Assembly (NCBI RefSeq): GCF_000001735.4
Contig: NC_003075.7
Coordinates: 11,533,001 to 11,597,000, forward strand
DNA length: 64,000 bases
Source: Arabidopsis thaliana
Taxonomy: Eukaryota > Streptophyta > Magnoliopsida > Brassicales > Brassicaceae
Direction of reading: 5' to 3'
Position numbers and translations under genes: made by a program. Shown here in pieces: positions 44,558-56,332 of this stretch (the stretch's first letter is position 1; every line of letters starts with the position of its first letter). Below the pieces are notes generated by a model. It was not told where the DNA came from. It made no database searches and worked only from the letters and a program-made list of their open reading frames with translations.

Positions 44558-47500
44558 ATGGATGAAAACGAACCGCCGTGCGCTTCACCGGCGCCGCCAC
44601 GTAATCCGGCGTCATCGTTACTCAGTGACATATCCAATTTCAAAACGCCGCGGCGTACTTCCGTTGTGAATTCGAATATTAGTAAATCTCCGTATCCGCA
44701 TTTCTTCACTGCATCAAAGCAAACCCCAAAATCTTCGTCTTCTAATTTCCGTCGTCCTTCAATGGTTCATTCTTATGCATCTCGGTCTAAGGTATCAACA
44801 TCGTCGAGGCGGCTCAAAGCATTTGAACTTCAGCAATCTCAATCTTCACGCAAGGCTGAGTTGACGAAAGAGAAGAATCTTAGATCTCTTGCTAAATCAC
44901 TTACTGTGTGGCTCAATTTCTTGTTTGAAAACCCGGAAAATTGCGGTTGCGATCCGTTCGAGAACGAGTCTGGTGTTGGGAATTTAGGTAAGGGGAAGAG
45001 AGATAGTGGTGAGGCTTTAGGAAATAGTAAATCTGTTGGAGTTGATACAATGTGGAGAAGCCCTAAAAGGTTGAGGAATTTAGGTTGGTGTGGTGAGAAA
45101 AAACGTTCAGAGATTGACTCTTCCTTGACTGGTTCTAAGTATTCTACGTTGAGAGAATCTTTAAGAGATGTGTGTAGTTTAGATGATTTGAAGCAAAGAA
45201 TGCAATTTCACTTGAGTTTGGGAAGTTGCAAGGAGATTTTTGATGTGATGACTCGTGTTTCAAAGGTAAACATATCTCCATGTGTATCAAAATAGTGTCT
45301 TTTATACTGTTTGTTGGCTAATTTTAAGTTTTTTTTGTCAAATTGTTCTTGTTTCAGAATATAGATGAAGGGAGGATAAAAATGAAACCACAATGCCCTC
45401 TTGTAACTGATTTTGGAATGAAGGAGAAGGCCATCAAGGCACTGATGAGCTATAACCAAGTTTGGCTTCGTTTAGGGTTATATATCATCTTTGGTGGTGA
45501 TTCCTTTTTGTCTGATAGTGAAGTTAACTCAGATCAAGAAATGGCGTTCTTGAAGATGGTAATTAGTAAGCAGTTCTTTTCCCACGATGGCCTTGCTAGA
45601 TCTTATGTTTATAACAAGATGGTTGAGGGTTTATACAGACCAGGGTACTATGAAGCTCTTGGAAATGTGATTTTGAAGAGGATTCTGTTGCTGGTTCTTG
45701 TAATTGATAGAGCCAAATCTCAAAGCTGCCTTTCGCTCAAGTATGGGATTGATGGGATAGATGGTGGCTCACCCCTCATGTTCTCAGAGAAATCTAGTAT
45801 AAAGTCTAGCCACCAACTTATATGTGGTACTTTCTTAGATTTTGCTGTTTAGTTTGTCGCTTTTTTCATGTTTACTGCGGCTAATTTTCCATTTTTTTGG
45901 CTTTGAACATAGAATTATTGTCCTCTGATGTAATGCATGGAGAAGGGAATCTCCTAGCGCATCTAGTGATTATAGGATACAAAATACCTTATCAGCAGGT
46001 GATTTTTAGTTAAGAGTCAATGCAATGTCTTATATGAGATCTCGATTGCTAAGTGTATGATGTTTCGCTAACTTCAATAACTGGAATGGCTCTTGCAGTC
46101 TCCTTTAGTTGAATACAACTTTAGAGTGAGAGAGTTGTTTGCTGACCTCCAAGATGGCGTGCGGCTCTGCAGAGCTATTCAACTACTACTTCATGATCCG
46201 TCCATTCTCACGGTCTGTTTTACTCTTTATATTGATTTTTAAGCAAGAACTTCCAGTTTGTCTTATTGAGGGAGTGAGTTTGATCTTATGAGGGTTCTTA
46301 TCAAACAGAAAATGGTAGTTCCATCCGACAATCGAAAGAAGAACTTGGCCAATTGTAGAATTGCACTTCAATATCTTAAGGATGCTGGTGTTTCGTTAAA
46401 AGATGACGAAGGAATGATGATAACTGGGGAAGATGTTGCAGATGGTGACAGAGAGCTCACTATTTCACTACTATGGAACATTTTTGTACATTTGCAGGTG
46501 AGTGTTTCTTCTTTTTCTTTGTCCATTTTTTTTGGTGGATTGCTGCAAGTGTCGTCGGATTTTCATTGGTTATGTATACTCTTTGAACTGGGCAGCTGCC
46601 TCTTCTGATTAATGGGAGACTCTTGACAGAGGAAATCTACAAAGTCCAGGGAGTGGAACAGGTAAGGCTAAGGCTCGCTTAATTTCCTTGGTTCCAATAA
46701 TTCATTCCAATTTCTAGCCATTGTTAGTTATTTGAATCTATATGTAGTTTCTACTAAAAGACTGTCAATCAGATCTTTAATGGTGACACTTCTCTAGTTA
46801 CACTAATTTTTCTCTCAATAAGTCTTTTTTTTGGGTTTCTTTACAGAATAATCAAATTACCATGTCTACTCCTCTGGAAATGCTCTTGAACTGGATCCAG
46901 GTAGCTTCTTAATTCTTATATCAGCGTATTCATATTACTTTCCTTACTATGAGTTGTGGGTGCTTTCTTTGCCTATGTTATATATGTCTAACCGTGTACA
47001 ATACTTGCAATCTTCACTAAGTCAATTACCAGGAAGAATGACTTCAAGTTAGAAAGCTTTGCATCATTGGTGGATGGAAAGGGGATATGGTTCTTGCTTG
47101 ACTACTATTTTCGTCAAGAAGTTTGCTGTCGATGTCTACACAGAGAGGTATGAAATGTTCTTAACTCGAAATCAGGTTAAATGCATTGAAGTTTACCTAG
47201 GCCATTTCTCTTCACGTATCTTATGACACAGGCTGGCTATATTTTCTGAATAAATGTTTATATCCAGGATCCTGGTGGTCAAGAAGGCCCTCAATCAGTA
47301 ATGTCCAATACCGATTACCATGATGCAGTTCAAAATTTTATTCTGTCGCAAAAGTTGACAGCACTTTTGGGAAGCTTTCCTGAGGTACTAATTTCAGCCA
47401 GTGAATGTCTAGTTATTCTTAAGTTTAGAAAGAAAAAGATTACTAAAGATACGAAGATTGAATTACTGAGGGGCCCTTTGTTTCTTTACAATAGATGATT

Positions 47501-50500
47501 TTCTTCAATAGGCTAACATATTCTGTATGTATGGTCACGTTAGTGCTATCAGTTTCCTGACAAATCTTGTTGATTTATATAGGTCCTACAGATTGGTGAC
47601 TTACTGGAACATAATGCAGTAGTTAGCAACCAAAGTGTGATTATACTGTTGGCTTTCCTATCATCAAAGCTGATCGTCAAGGAGAATTTGGTATTCCTTT
47701 CTTACCAACAAAATATGGCTTCCTTGATTAGTTTTCTGGATGGAAGTTAGATTTTACATTGGCAGGTTATCTTACAAATTCCGTCTTTTCTCAGGAGCAA
47801 CTGAATTTTCATAAGTTGCTGTGCTCTAGCTGTCAAGTTCAGGAGAAGAGATATTCGCGCATCAGAATCAGTTGCAGCAGCTCTGAAGCAGTTACAATCG
47901 AGGAACCAGACAGAGAAAATGGAGAAGGTTATCTTTCTTAATTTCCCTAGAGTATATGATCTTAGAAATGAGGAACTGGATCTTTTTATTTAGATGCCTG
48001 ATAGTCTATAAGTGGTTTCTCACCCTAGTTTCTTATAGAGTCTACAGATTCTTACAATTGGTTGAATGAAGCAAGCATGCTTGGTATACTCTAAATACAT
48101 GGTATTGATTGTCAAAAGTAAATTCTACTTGTAGATGCTACTAAAAGGTTCCAGGCAATCAAAGCCTGGTGGCAGGACATGGCCAACCAAAATCAAATTT
48201 CTGTTGGAAAAGCTAATAGCCATACTCTGCAAGGCTCCTTGTCTAGAAAATGCACCACGGATTCCCAACGAGGTAATTCAAGTTCCATATCTACCCTTCT
48301 CAAGTTTTACATCATAAGCTTGTTTTCGATACCCATCACCTTTTCATGATCTGACTCTTATAGATGTCACTTGATTGTATTACTGTATTTTGATTCGGTG
48401 ATTATTTATCTACTTTTTGGTACTTGGTAGATAGAGTATTGAATATCAAACTCTATCCATTATTTGATTTCAGCATACCTCTTACTTGCAGAAATTGCAG
48501 CAGTGATCATACAATCGAATATTAGGGGACTTCATGCACGCCGCAAGTTTAGAAATAAGATGAGAGCAATCTGCTTCTTACAAGCTGCTGTTCGGACATG
48601 GTTATCAGTGAAAAATATACAAGTTGTTGAGAAATTCAATGTTGAGGAAGTTACTTTACATTTATCTGGTAATTATTTGTTCGTGCATATTCATTGCCAT
48701 TGACAGATCAAAAAGTTGCTCTCTAATGAAAGTTTTGTTATTTCTGCAGAAAGATCGGCCAACTTAAAACCTGTAGCTAGATATGTCAAGTTCATTGTTG
48801 ATCGAAGTCGTTTCATCAAGTTGAGGAAATCTGTTTCCGTCATTCAGAAAGCTGTAAGGAGACATCAGAGCAACCTTCATCATGAGCTGAAAGCAGCACT
48901 CAGAATTCAACTAGCTTGGAGGAGTTATAAAGAAAAAGTTATCTCTTCTATCACCATCCAATCTTATGTTCGTGGATGGATCACACGCAGAATGAATCGG
49001 ACATACAAGTTTTCTTCCATACTTATTCAAGTAAGTTTATTAAGGTCGTCCGATGTTTTGCTTATGGTACTGTCCATTATTCAGTCTCTATAAAAAAAAA
49101 GGTTGTAGCTCTTTTGTTACCTGCTGTGCTTGTCCCAATTTGTTTTAATTTCCTCTTTGTCACTTCTTTTTGTCTCCCATTTTCTTGTCTCATTAGCCTT
49201 TCTTTTCGATTGAGGTGTCCCTTGGTTTTAAAATATTCTTACATAAAACCAGAGCAAGAATCTGTATCGCTCATTGCTTCATTTGTGCTCTACTCCTGCT
49301 TTATTAACTTCCTGCATCTAACTGTAGAGATACTGCCGTGGTTGGTTGGCGAGAAGGAAGTTTTGTCTTCAGAGAGAAGCAACGATAAGCATTCAGAGTG
49401 CTATCCGAAAATTTAACTGCATGATGTCATTTCATCGTTGCAAGCATGCAGCCACACAGGTTCAACGGCTTGTTAGGGGACAAATTGTTCGAAGCAGGCT
49501 TCAAGGTGATTAAGCTATTTCTTCAGTATCTTGCTTTTAGCTGATTGCATATAATTGTTTCTGGCTGGGATTATGCTTTCTTCAGCATACTAATGGTTAC
49601 TCAAATTGAAATATCGTAGGAGCTTCTACTCTCTATTCAAAACTTGACGAAGGCGTTTCAAGACTTCCACAACACAGCTTTGGGATGACAAAAATGCTAC
49701 ATTCCGTCATTAAAGTGCAGCGTTGGTGGAGAGAATTTCTCCATTCAAAGAATATGAGAATAAAATCAGCAGTCTTAATACAGAGTCATATTCGAGGTTT
49801 ATTTGCCAGACGAAAAACTTCTGTGGAAAGACATAACATTGTCATGATTCAAGTAAGATATGACCAAAGCTACTTTTATCTTTTGTCCTGCACTTTCAGT
49901 AATATTCTTTAACTAACAGTTTCAAGTTTCATTTTACCCTTATATATCTCAGTCACACTGGAGAGGTTATCTCACACGCAAAGCATCAAAGGCTCAAGTT
50001 CTGGATCTGAGAGTACGAATGCAAACTTCTGCAGCAAACATAGATGACAAGAAACGGTTGATAAACAAGCTTCTTTCTGCGCTTTCGGAACTACTGAGCA
50101 TGAAAAACGTCCACAACATTCTTCACATTTGTGAAACTTTGGGTGAGTTTCTCAGCTTCCGTTATTTACAGAACCATGTGAACAACCCATAACATGTTTC
50201 CTCTACAGAATCGGCAACCAAATACTCTGACAAATGCTGTGAAGAGCTTGTGGCAGCTGGAGCTATAGAAAAGTTGCTAACATTGATCCGGTCTGCAAGC
50301 AGAAGCATCCCTGATCAACAAGTTTCAAAACATGCACTATCAACTTTGGGACATCTTGCTCGTTATCCACAAATGGCAGATGAGCTAATCAACACGAAAG
50401 GTTCCATTCAGACAATCTTCTGGGAACTACTCAGGTCTTCATTTAGTTCTCAAGTCTTCTTTTTAAGTTTTAAGTTTCATAATTTCTCATTCTTGCGTTG

Positions 50501-50871
50501 TTTTTCTCGTTTTCAGGAACAAAGAAGAAGCATATTTCATTGCATCAGATGTTCTGAAGAAAATATGCAGTAGCCATAAAGGCGTAGAAGCAGTTCGAAA
50601 GCTTCCTGCACTGGTAAAACGGTTACACGTCTTAGTTGAGGAGCTAACTCGTAAGGCAAACATCGAGAAACGGTTAGTTTTTCTTCTTTCCCGTTTTCTT
50701 GTCTAGAAACTTTGGGTCAGATCCAGATAAGGAAAGTATGAATCAAACATGTTCTAATCTAAAGATATTGTGTATGATTTCAGGAACGTTAAGGGACAGA
50801 CTGGAAAAGAAAAGAGTGAGAGAAGATTAAAAGAAGCTATTGAGCTTGTTAAGCTTATAACCAGAAGATGA
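44558..50871 (+). CDS. ASPM-like protein with calponin-homology-like region and IQ motifs (AT4G21820)
   Basis: ASPM relatives bind calmodulin through IQ motifs and act at spindle poles; the plant member is likely microtubule-linked, an inference. I splice 20 exons: 44558-45265, 45358-45826, 45913-45998, 46099-46212, 46309-46497, 46596-46661, 46847-46900, 47022-47147, 47268-47384, 47583-47690, 47795-47927, 48135-48272, 48474-48668, 48750-49030, 49328-49505, 49620-49852, 49953-50142, 50209-50434, 50517-50672 and 50784-50871, giving about 1284 residues. The N-terminus is Ser/Pro/Arg-rich and disordered. Exons 3-9 carry calponin-homology-like text (DLQDGVRLCRAIQLLL, ITGEDVADGDRELTISLLW). Exons 13-17 hold repeated IQ units such as AAVIIQSNIRGLHARRKF and AVLIQSHIRGLFARRK. 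The end is armadillo-like. Exon 8's acceptor (CTAAG) is the least certain; the better-looking AG at 47031-47032 would give a stop. An MSA-like element upstream suits a mitotic gene. Confidence 0.88.
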
Positions 50872-51564
50872 TTTATGCCCTGTTTGTTTGATCATTTGCT
50901 AATTCATCTAAATGCATCATTTGGATGGAGCTTTGTTAGTTTGATCATTTCAATGGATCATTCACATTCTCATATATATATAAATGACTAAAATGCCCTC
51001 TGTTAAGTAACAAATAATCAATAGCTACATTCTCATATTAATCAAAGTAGAGTCTTAAAAAGAGAGTTGTTTTAAATATGTTAACAACTAGTCTGTTCAC
51101 ATGGCTCTGTACAGACTATAATCAGTGTATGTTACAAAACATCAACTAGACCTTTTAACTTAAATAGTTACAAAGATAAGGATTCATGAGGAGCACTATG
51201 AACCACAAAATTCAGTATTTGGCTTTCTATTCCTCAAGTTAAGCGGATAACTCGTGGCCAAATAGCAACAAAACGGGAAGGAAAATTTATGTCATAATTT
51301 TCCGCCTTTCTTAGTTTATGTCTATTGTCACGTTAGCTTCGAATTGACAAAAAAGTATAGTATATCCAAAGTTTATTAAAATATATATTACAGAGAGTAC
51401 ATCGAACGAAGTGGAATCAATATCATTTATTGGAAAGTAGAGAAAAACACACACATAGGAATCATAATATTACATGAGTATGGGAAAGAAACCTAGCAAG
51501 CTCACACAGATCATAGAATAGATTCTTGATTTCATGAGATAAAGTGGTCCGATCAATGATATGA
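50872..51564. other. 3' ends of the ASPM-like gene and MSRB7 (convergent)
   Basis: AT-rich DNA between two convergent genes. The left about 300 bp include a short (TA) run at about 50973 and the 3' UTR of the ASPM-like gene; the right about 150 bp are MSRB7 3' UTR, whose sequence is shared with MSRB8. No gene was seen. Confidence 0.55.
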
Positions 51565-52256
51565 TTATTGGGAGGAACCAGCAGAAGAGAATTTGAGAGA
51601 GACACTGTTAACGCAGTGACGTTGATCGGTTGGAGTAGAGTAACCTTCGCCTTTGAAAACATGGCCTAAATGTCCATCACACACTGCACATGTTATCTCC
51701 ATTCTTCTTCCACCTGCTTCTGGCTATATACATTTAAAAACATCAAATTAGTTATTGTAATTACAATCCTTAAATGGGTTTGCCGGTTTGGCTAAAATAG
51801 TCAATGTTATAGTCAATGAGTTTCACGAATATGGATGCTCGAAATATGTTATTTGCTAGAGAGAAAGAGTGAACGAATTACAGTTTGTTTAATAGCACCG
51901 GGGATGGCGTCGAAGAACGCAGGCCAACCGCAACCGGAGTCGAACTTAGTGGTCGATTTATAAAGAGCAGTTCCACAACCAGCACAACTATAAGTCCCTT
52001 CCTCGAACTTCTTTGTAAACTCTCCTTTGCCTCGTTTACTAAATCACCAAATTAACCATTAACAACATGTTCAGGTAAACTTCTTGCTGCTCAAGTAAAC
52101 AGAAAAATAAAAATAAAAACCCTAGAGGACTTCTTACTCTGTGCCTTTTAGTCTGAGAACCCTAAACTGCTCAGGAGACAGAACCGCACGCCACTCCTCG
52201 TCTTGTTTCTGGAAAGATCCAGTTGCTGGAACTGCTGCCGCGGTCATTGCTGCCAT
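51565..52256 (-). CDS. MSRB7: methionine-R-sulfoxide reductase B, cytosolic (AT4G21830)
   Basis: MsrB enzymes reduce the R form of methionine sulfoxide in proteins with electrons from thioredoxin or glutaredoxin, repairing oxidative damage. Three exons (52256-52138, 52038-51882, 51723-51565) give 144 residues with no transit peptide, so the enzyme is cytosolic. The zinc site is Cys58, Cys61, Cys104 and Cys107 (CAGC and CAVC). The catalytic cysteine is Cys129 in [11 protein letters not shown], and Cys76 in SGCGWPAF is a candidate resolving cysteine. The core [12 protein letters not shown] is intact. It is the first of three same-direction copies; MSRB8 is nearly identical in protein, introns and 3' UTR, so this is a recent tandem duplicate. 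The ATG at 52256 is preferred; a second in-frame ATG lies three codons later and corresponds to MSRB8 residue 3. Confidence 0.96.
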
Positions 52257-53088
52257 GACGGGAATAGGATTTGTTTATCTAATGATGCTTGAGAGGTCGA
52301 AGAGGAAGAAATTAGTTTTTCTTAGCAAAAAAAAGAAATTAGCTTTTGACCTTTTGTTTGAAGTTTTGTACTAAAGACCTGGTTTAATGGTGATTCAAAG
52401 TGAAAATGGGTCGGGGTATAAATAGGCTTAGAGAAGAGTATTTCTTAAAGAACTGATGAGAATCTTCCAAAGAAACTATACTAAACAAATAACAATAATA
52501 CAAATAATTTAGGTAACAGCTCATTTACGCAATAGATCTAGATCTAAAATAATTAACATGCAGCAAGGAGAGAGAGAGAGGGAGATATTAAAATCGAGGT
52601 TGTGCATGTCAGCATGTAGACTTTTGACTGTGTTTAATATTCATTTGATCACGTTGCGAATACATTGTTTTCCATTTTATTGTATTATTGGTCACGTTTT
52701 TTTCCCTCTTAAATATCGGGCTCCTTGATCAAAAGCCTTTCGTTGAACAGATTAAAAAACTAAGTTAAGTGCATTACGTCCTTACCACACACAGTTTAGA
52801 CTCAGACAAGTTGAACAAAGCGTAGTCAAATACTCCACCTGATTCATACATGTTTAAAAGCTTTTGTACGTATTAAAATAATGAAAATGTGTAATACATA
52901 CTACTATGTAACCAAAACCAAAAAAAAAAATTGTACGTAAGATATTTAGAAGTTCAACTAGGTTATGTAATCTAGTGTGATAGTACAATTCAAATTCGCA
53001 TATTGCATTCTATTAAATAAAAAAATATCTAAAATTAGATTAAAAATGGTCTATTGTGATTTTATGATACATACTCTTAATGGCCAGA
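52257..53088. promoter_or_regulatory. MSRB7 upstream region, related to the upstream regions of MSRB8 and MSRB9
   Basis: From about 52600 to 52745 the sequence resembles the segments upstream of MSRB8 (55403-55560) and MSRB9 (59470-59590), sharing gtggacttttga-like text, a ggtcacgtt block and a cctttcgttga block. ggtcacgt contains an ACGT core that could bind bZIP stress factors. The shared position upstream of all three genes fits a retained promoter. A separate repeat block follows at 52796-52874. Confidence 0.55.
52796..52874. repeat. dispersed MSRB-cluster block, copy 1
   Basis: This about 75-bp block (actcagacaagttgaacaaa through tttaaaagcttttgtacgta) recurs at 56263-56332 and 57709-57783. 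The best kept parts are the caagttg(a/g)(a/g)caaagcg core and the aaaagcttttgta end. It lies upstream of MSRB7. Confidence 0.8.
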
Positions 53089-53272
53089 GTTACTATTTAT
53101 CTTTTGTCCTTGTTTTTTAGTAATTTTTAGCTTTCTTTTTAGCTAACATTTTCAAGTTCTATTTACCCTTGAAAATCTCTCAGTCACACTGTTGAGGTTA
53201 TCTCACACGCAAAGGCTCAATTTCAGTACCTGAGAGTAAGTATGGAAACTTCGGCAGCAAACATAGATGATC
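53089..53272 (+). pseudogene. dead copy of exon 17 of the ASPM-like gene
   Basis: This stretch matches 49873-50046, covering the end of intron 16 and the start of exon 17 of the ASPM-like gene (tcagtcacactg...aggttatctcacacgcaaag and gcagcaaacatagatga). The exon reads SHC-stop-GYLTR where the live copy has SHWRGYLTR, because TGGAGA became TGTTGA, and about 9 bp are missing after CGCAAAG. The following exons 18-20 are not present. It sits 960 bp before the MSRB8 stop, as exon 17 sits 1.4 kb before the MSRB7 stop, which marks it as part of the tandem duplication unit that made the MSRB7/8 pair. Confidence 0.85.
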
Positions 53273-53639
53273 TGTTCAGTTGATCATTCAGTTGGTTTTG
53301 TTTCATACTTGTGTTTGTGTTGTTTGAATTTGCTGATTTCAGAACTTGACATAACATGACAGTTTCTTCTTCAGCATCATATCGTTTGTCATATATTTAT
53401 ATGAATGTCACATGAACCAGATTCATGTCTTCAGATCTTGAGATAGGATCCTCAACTACATGGAAAAAAAAAAGAAACCAAAAGAAAAATGTGTACATAT
53501 AAATGTCTTTTGTCTATGTCTTTTCTATGAATATTAATCCGTTACATTTGCCTTTGTTACCTCCTTTACTTTTATTACCTCCTTCACCTTTACATTTCAC
53601 CTTTGTTACCTCATTTACCTTTGTTCTTTGTCCTCCTTC

Positions 53640-53990
53640 TTAGGGATGCATGGATCGTCTGGTCCAGTTACCATAGTGAGACAATAGAGTGAGTTCTTCT
53701 TCTTTAGCTCTTAGTCTTGGAAGAGGTACAAACGCCAAGGGAGATCGGAATTTTTCCAAGGAGAAAGAGATGATCAGAATATCCTCATTATCATCAGGGA
53801 CTAGAACACCGACATCCAAACCACTAGCTTTGTTGAGCAGAGTGATGTCACAAACAATTTCAATTTCATTTTTATTAGCGAATCTACCAAAGCTGGTGAG
53901 CGGAAGCAATTTCTCTGTGATTGACACATCAATAGGCTGTGCAATTAATTGCGTACGTCTATTATCCCAGCTTTATTTTATTGTTACAAA
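53640..53990 (-). pseudogene. unrecognised exon-like frame between MSRB7 and MSRB8
   Basis: On the minus strand a frame runs from about 53983 to the TAG at 53640-53642. It reads WDNRRTQLIAQPIDVSITEK, then LLPLTSFGRFANKNEIEIVC, SLEKFRSPLAFVPLPRL and finally GNWTRRSMHP. Amino-acid composition and hydrophobic pattern look like real protein rather than chance, and a possible AG acceptor lies at its 5' edge. I do not recognise the family. There is no ATG at the front (first potential starts are alternative codons), so it may be the last exon of a lost gene, carried here by insertion. Neighbouring DNA is MSRB-cluster material without similar coding character. It could also be chance. Confidence 0.35.
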
Positions 53991-54230
53991 ATCTTAAAGT
54001 AAAAGAAGTTGTAATATGTTCTTCAAGTAGAAGAAAGTAAGGAACAGATAAATAGAAATTTTCTTTATAGTAACCAAAATTTATTATAACTATAGAGCAT
54101 TGATGATTAAACGAAGCTTTATTACAATAATATTACATGAGTAGGAATGTAAACTAGCAAGCATCTCACGTATCGTAGATCATAATTCTTTGATAACATG
54201 AGGTAAAGTGGTCCGACCGATCAGTGATGA

Positions 54231-55178
54231 TTATTTGGAAGAATCAGCAGAAGCGAATTTGAGAGAGACACTGTTAACGCAGTGACGTTGATCGGTTGGA
54301 GTAGAGTAACCTTCGCCTTTGAAAACATGGCCTAGATGTCCATCACACACTGCACATGTTATCTCCATTCTTCTTCCACCTGCTTCTGGCTATATACATT
54401 TAAAAAAACATCAAATTAGTTATTGTAATTACAATCTTTAAATGGTTTTGCCGGTTTTGCTAAAATAGTCAATCTTTAAAGTTGTTTTGGAATTACTTTT
54501 CTAACACCAAAAAACTAATTAACTCTTTTTTACATACGAGAATCTTGACGTGGTGGCCAATCAAATTGGCGGGTTCTTCTATAAAAAGTCATACGATAAA
54601 AAAGAAGAAGCCAAAAGATGAATTATAAAAACAACAAAAAGTACTTTAATTTGCATAATTGCATGTGATGTCTCATGTTGTTCCGCCAATATATCAGTTA
54701 GGTCCAAACTAAAAAAACGTCAAAATTAAATGCACATATATAAATGAGTTTCACGAATATGGATGCTCGAAATATGTTATTTGCTATAGAGAAAGAGAGT
54801 CAACGAATTACAGTTTGTTTAATAGCACCGGGGATGGCGTCGAAGAACGCAGGCCAACCGCAACCGGAGTCGAACTTAGTGGTCGATTTATAAAGAGCAG
54901 TTCCACAACCAGCACAACTATAAGTCCCTTCCTCGAACTTCTTTGTAAACTCTCCTTTGCCTCGTTTACTAAATCACCAAATTAACCATTAACAACATGT
55001 TCAGGTAAACTTCTCAAGTAAACAGAAAAATAAGATAAATAAAAAAACCCTAGAGGACTTACTCTGTTCCTTTTAGTCTGAGAACCCTAAACTGCTCAGG
55101 AGACAGAACAGCACGCCACTCTTCGTCTTGTTTCTGGAAAGATCCACTTGATGGAACTGCAGCCGCGGTCATTGCCAT
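54231..55178 (-). CDS. MSRB8: methionine-R-sulfoxide reductase B, cytosolic (AT4G21840)
   Basis: Three exons (55178-55063, 54968-54812, 54389-54231) give 143 residues, differing from MSRB7 by only a few changes: a shorter start ([15 protein letters not shown]), and SADSSK at the end. The zinc cysteines (CAGC, CAVC), SGCGWPAF and the catalytic RHCVNS are intact, so it should be active on methionine-R-sulfoxide in the cytosol. Exon 2 is almost base-for-base that of MSRB7, and intron 1 and the 3' UTR are also shared. Intron 2 is 422 bp against 158 bp in MSRB7, because of an extra about 264-bp segment at roughly 54476-54745. MSRB7 and MSRB8 will be hard to tell apart by short reads. Confidence 0.96.
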
Positions 55179-56262
55179 GTCGAGAATATGATTTGGTTAT
55201 GTAATGATGCTAGAGAGATCAAGAGGAAGAAATTAGCTTATGTTTGAAGTTTTGTACGAAAGACTCGGTTTAAGTTTAATTGTGATTCAACATTTATAAA
55301 TAGACATAGACAAGAATATTTTTCAAAGAAGCAGAAGAATTGTCCAAGAAAACTATACTAAACAAATAATAATTAATTTAGGTAACAGCAAACGCAATGA
55401 GGTAGTGCTTGTGGACTTTTGAATGTGTTTATAATATACATTTCCTTGTATCACGATATGAATACATTTTTCCCATTTTATTATATTACCGGTCACGTTG
55501 TTTCCCTCTTAGAAGTCTTTGGTCGTCGAACTTTCGAAGTCTTTCGTTGACAGAAAAGAAAAATAAGTTATGTCTCTATATTTTGTTCATGAGATTATGA
55601 AAACTTTGATCTTTCTCTCCATGATTAAAATCTTTATAGACTTTGGAAATATTCCAAATCAACTTCGTTCTATTCTGATTCGATGAAATTTACAAGTCTT
55701 TTGTTGAACATATTTAAAAAATTAAAACATTAGCTTCTTCTAAAAACTTCGTTTAATAAGAAAACACAAATAAATAATGAAAACACAAATTAAATTTTAT
55801 TGTTTGTGGTTGCAAATAAACTGTAACATATATATAGTCCGATGATAACACAAAACGATATACATTTTTTAGTAGTAGAGAAAACAGTATATGATATCAT
55901 AATAATTTAAAATGTTATTAATATAGTTATAAAATAAAATGGTATGAAATATAAAAAAGATTGGTTACGTTTTTAATACCAGTTTTGTGATTAGCATTTG
56001 TTGAAGTAGTACATTCTGTACTTTCAATCAAATGGATAAGCATTTAGTATTGTAAGTTTTTCTTTGTCAACTTAACGATAAAACTAGAGGAGACGACCTT
56101 GGTCAATATATTGTAAGCTTTTTACTAACTTGTTAAATTTAAATATTATCGAATTCGTTTATTTTCTCTAAATATTTATAAAATTTATAGACAAAAAAAT
56201 ACATCACGTTATACTTGGTCCACGGGCTACAATGGATGACCAATCACGTCCCCACCAAAATA

Positions 56263-56332
56263 AGACTCAGACAAGTTGAGCAAAGCGTATTAAATACTCT
56301 CGACCTGATTAACACGTTTAAAAGCTTTTGTA
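56263..56332. repeat. dispersed MSRB-cluster block, copy 2
   Basis: Matches copy 1 closely: actcagacaagttgagcaaa, then gcgtattaaatactct, then gtttaaaagcttttgta. It lies about 1.1 kb upstream of MSRB8, against about 540 bp upstream for copy 1 and MSRB7. Confidence 0.8.
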
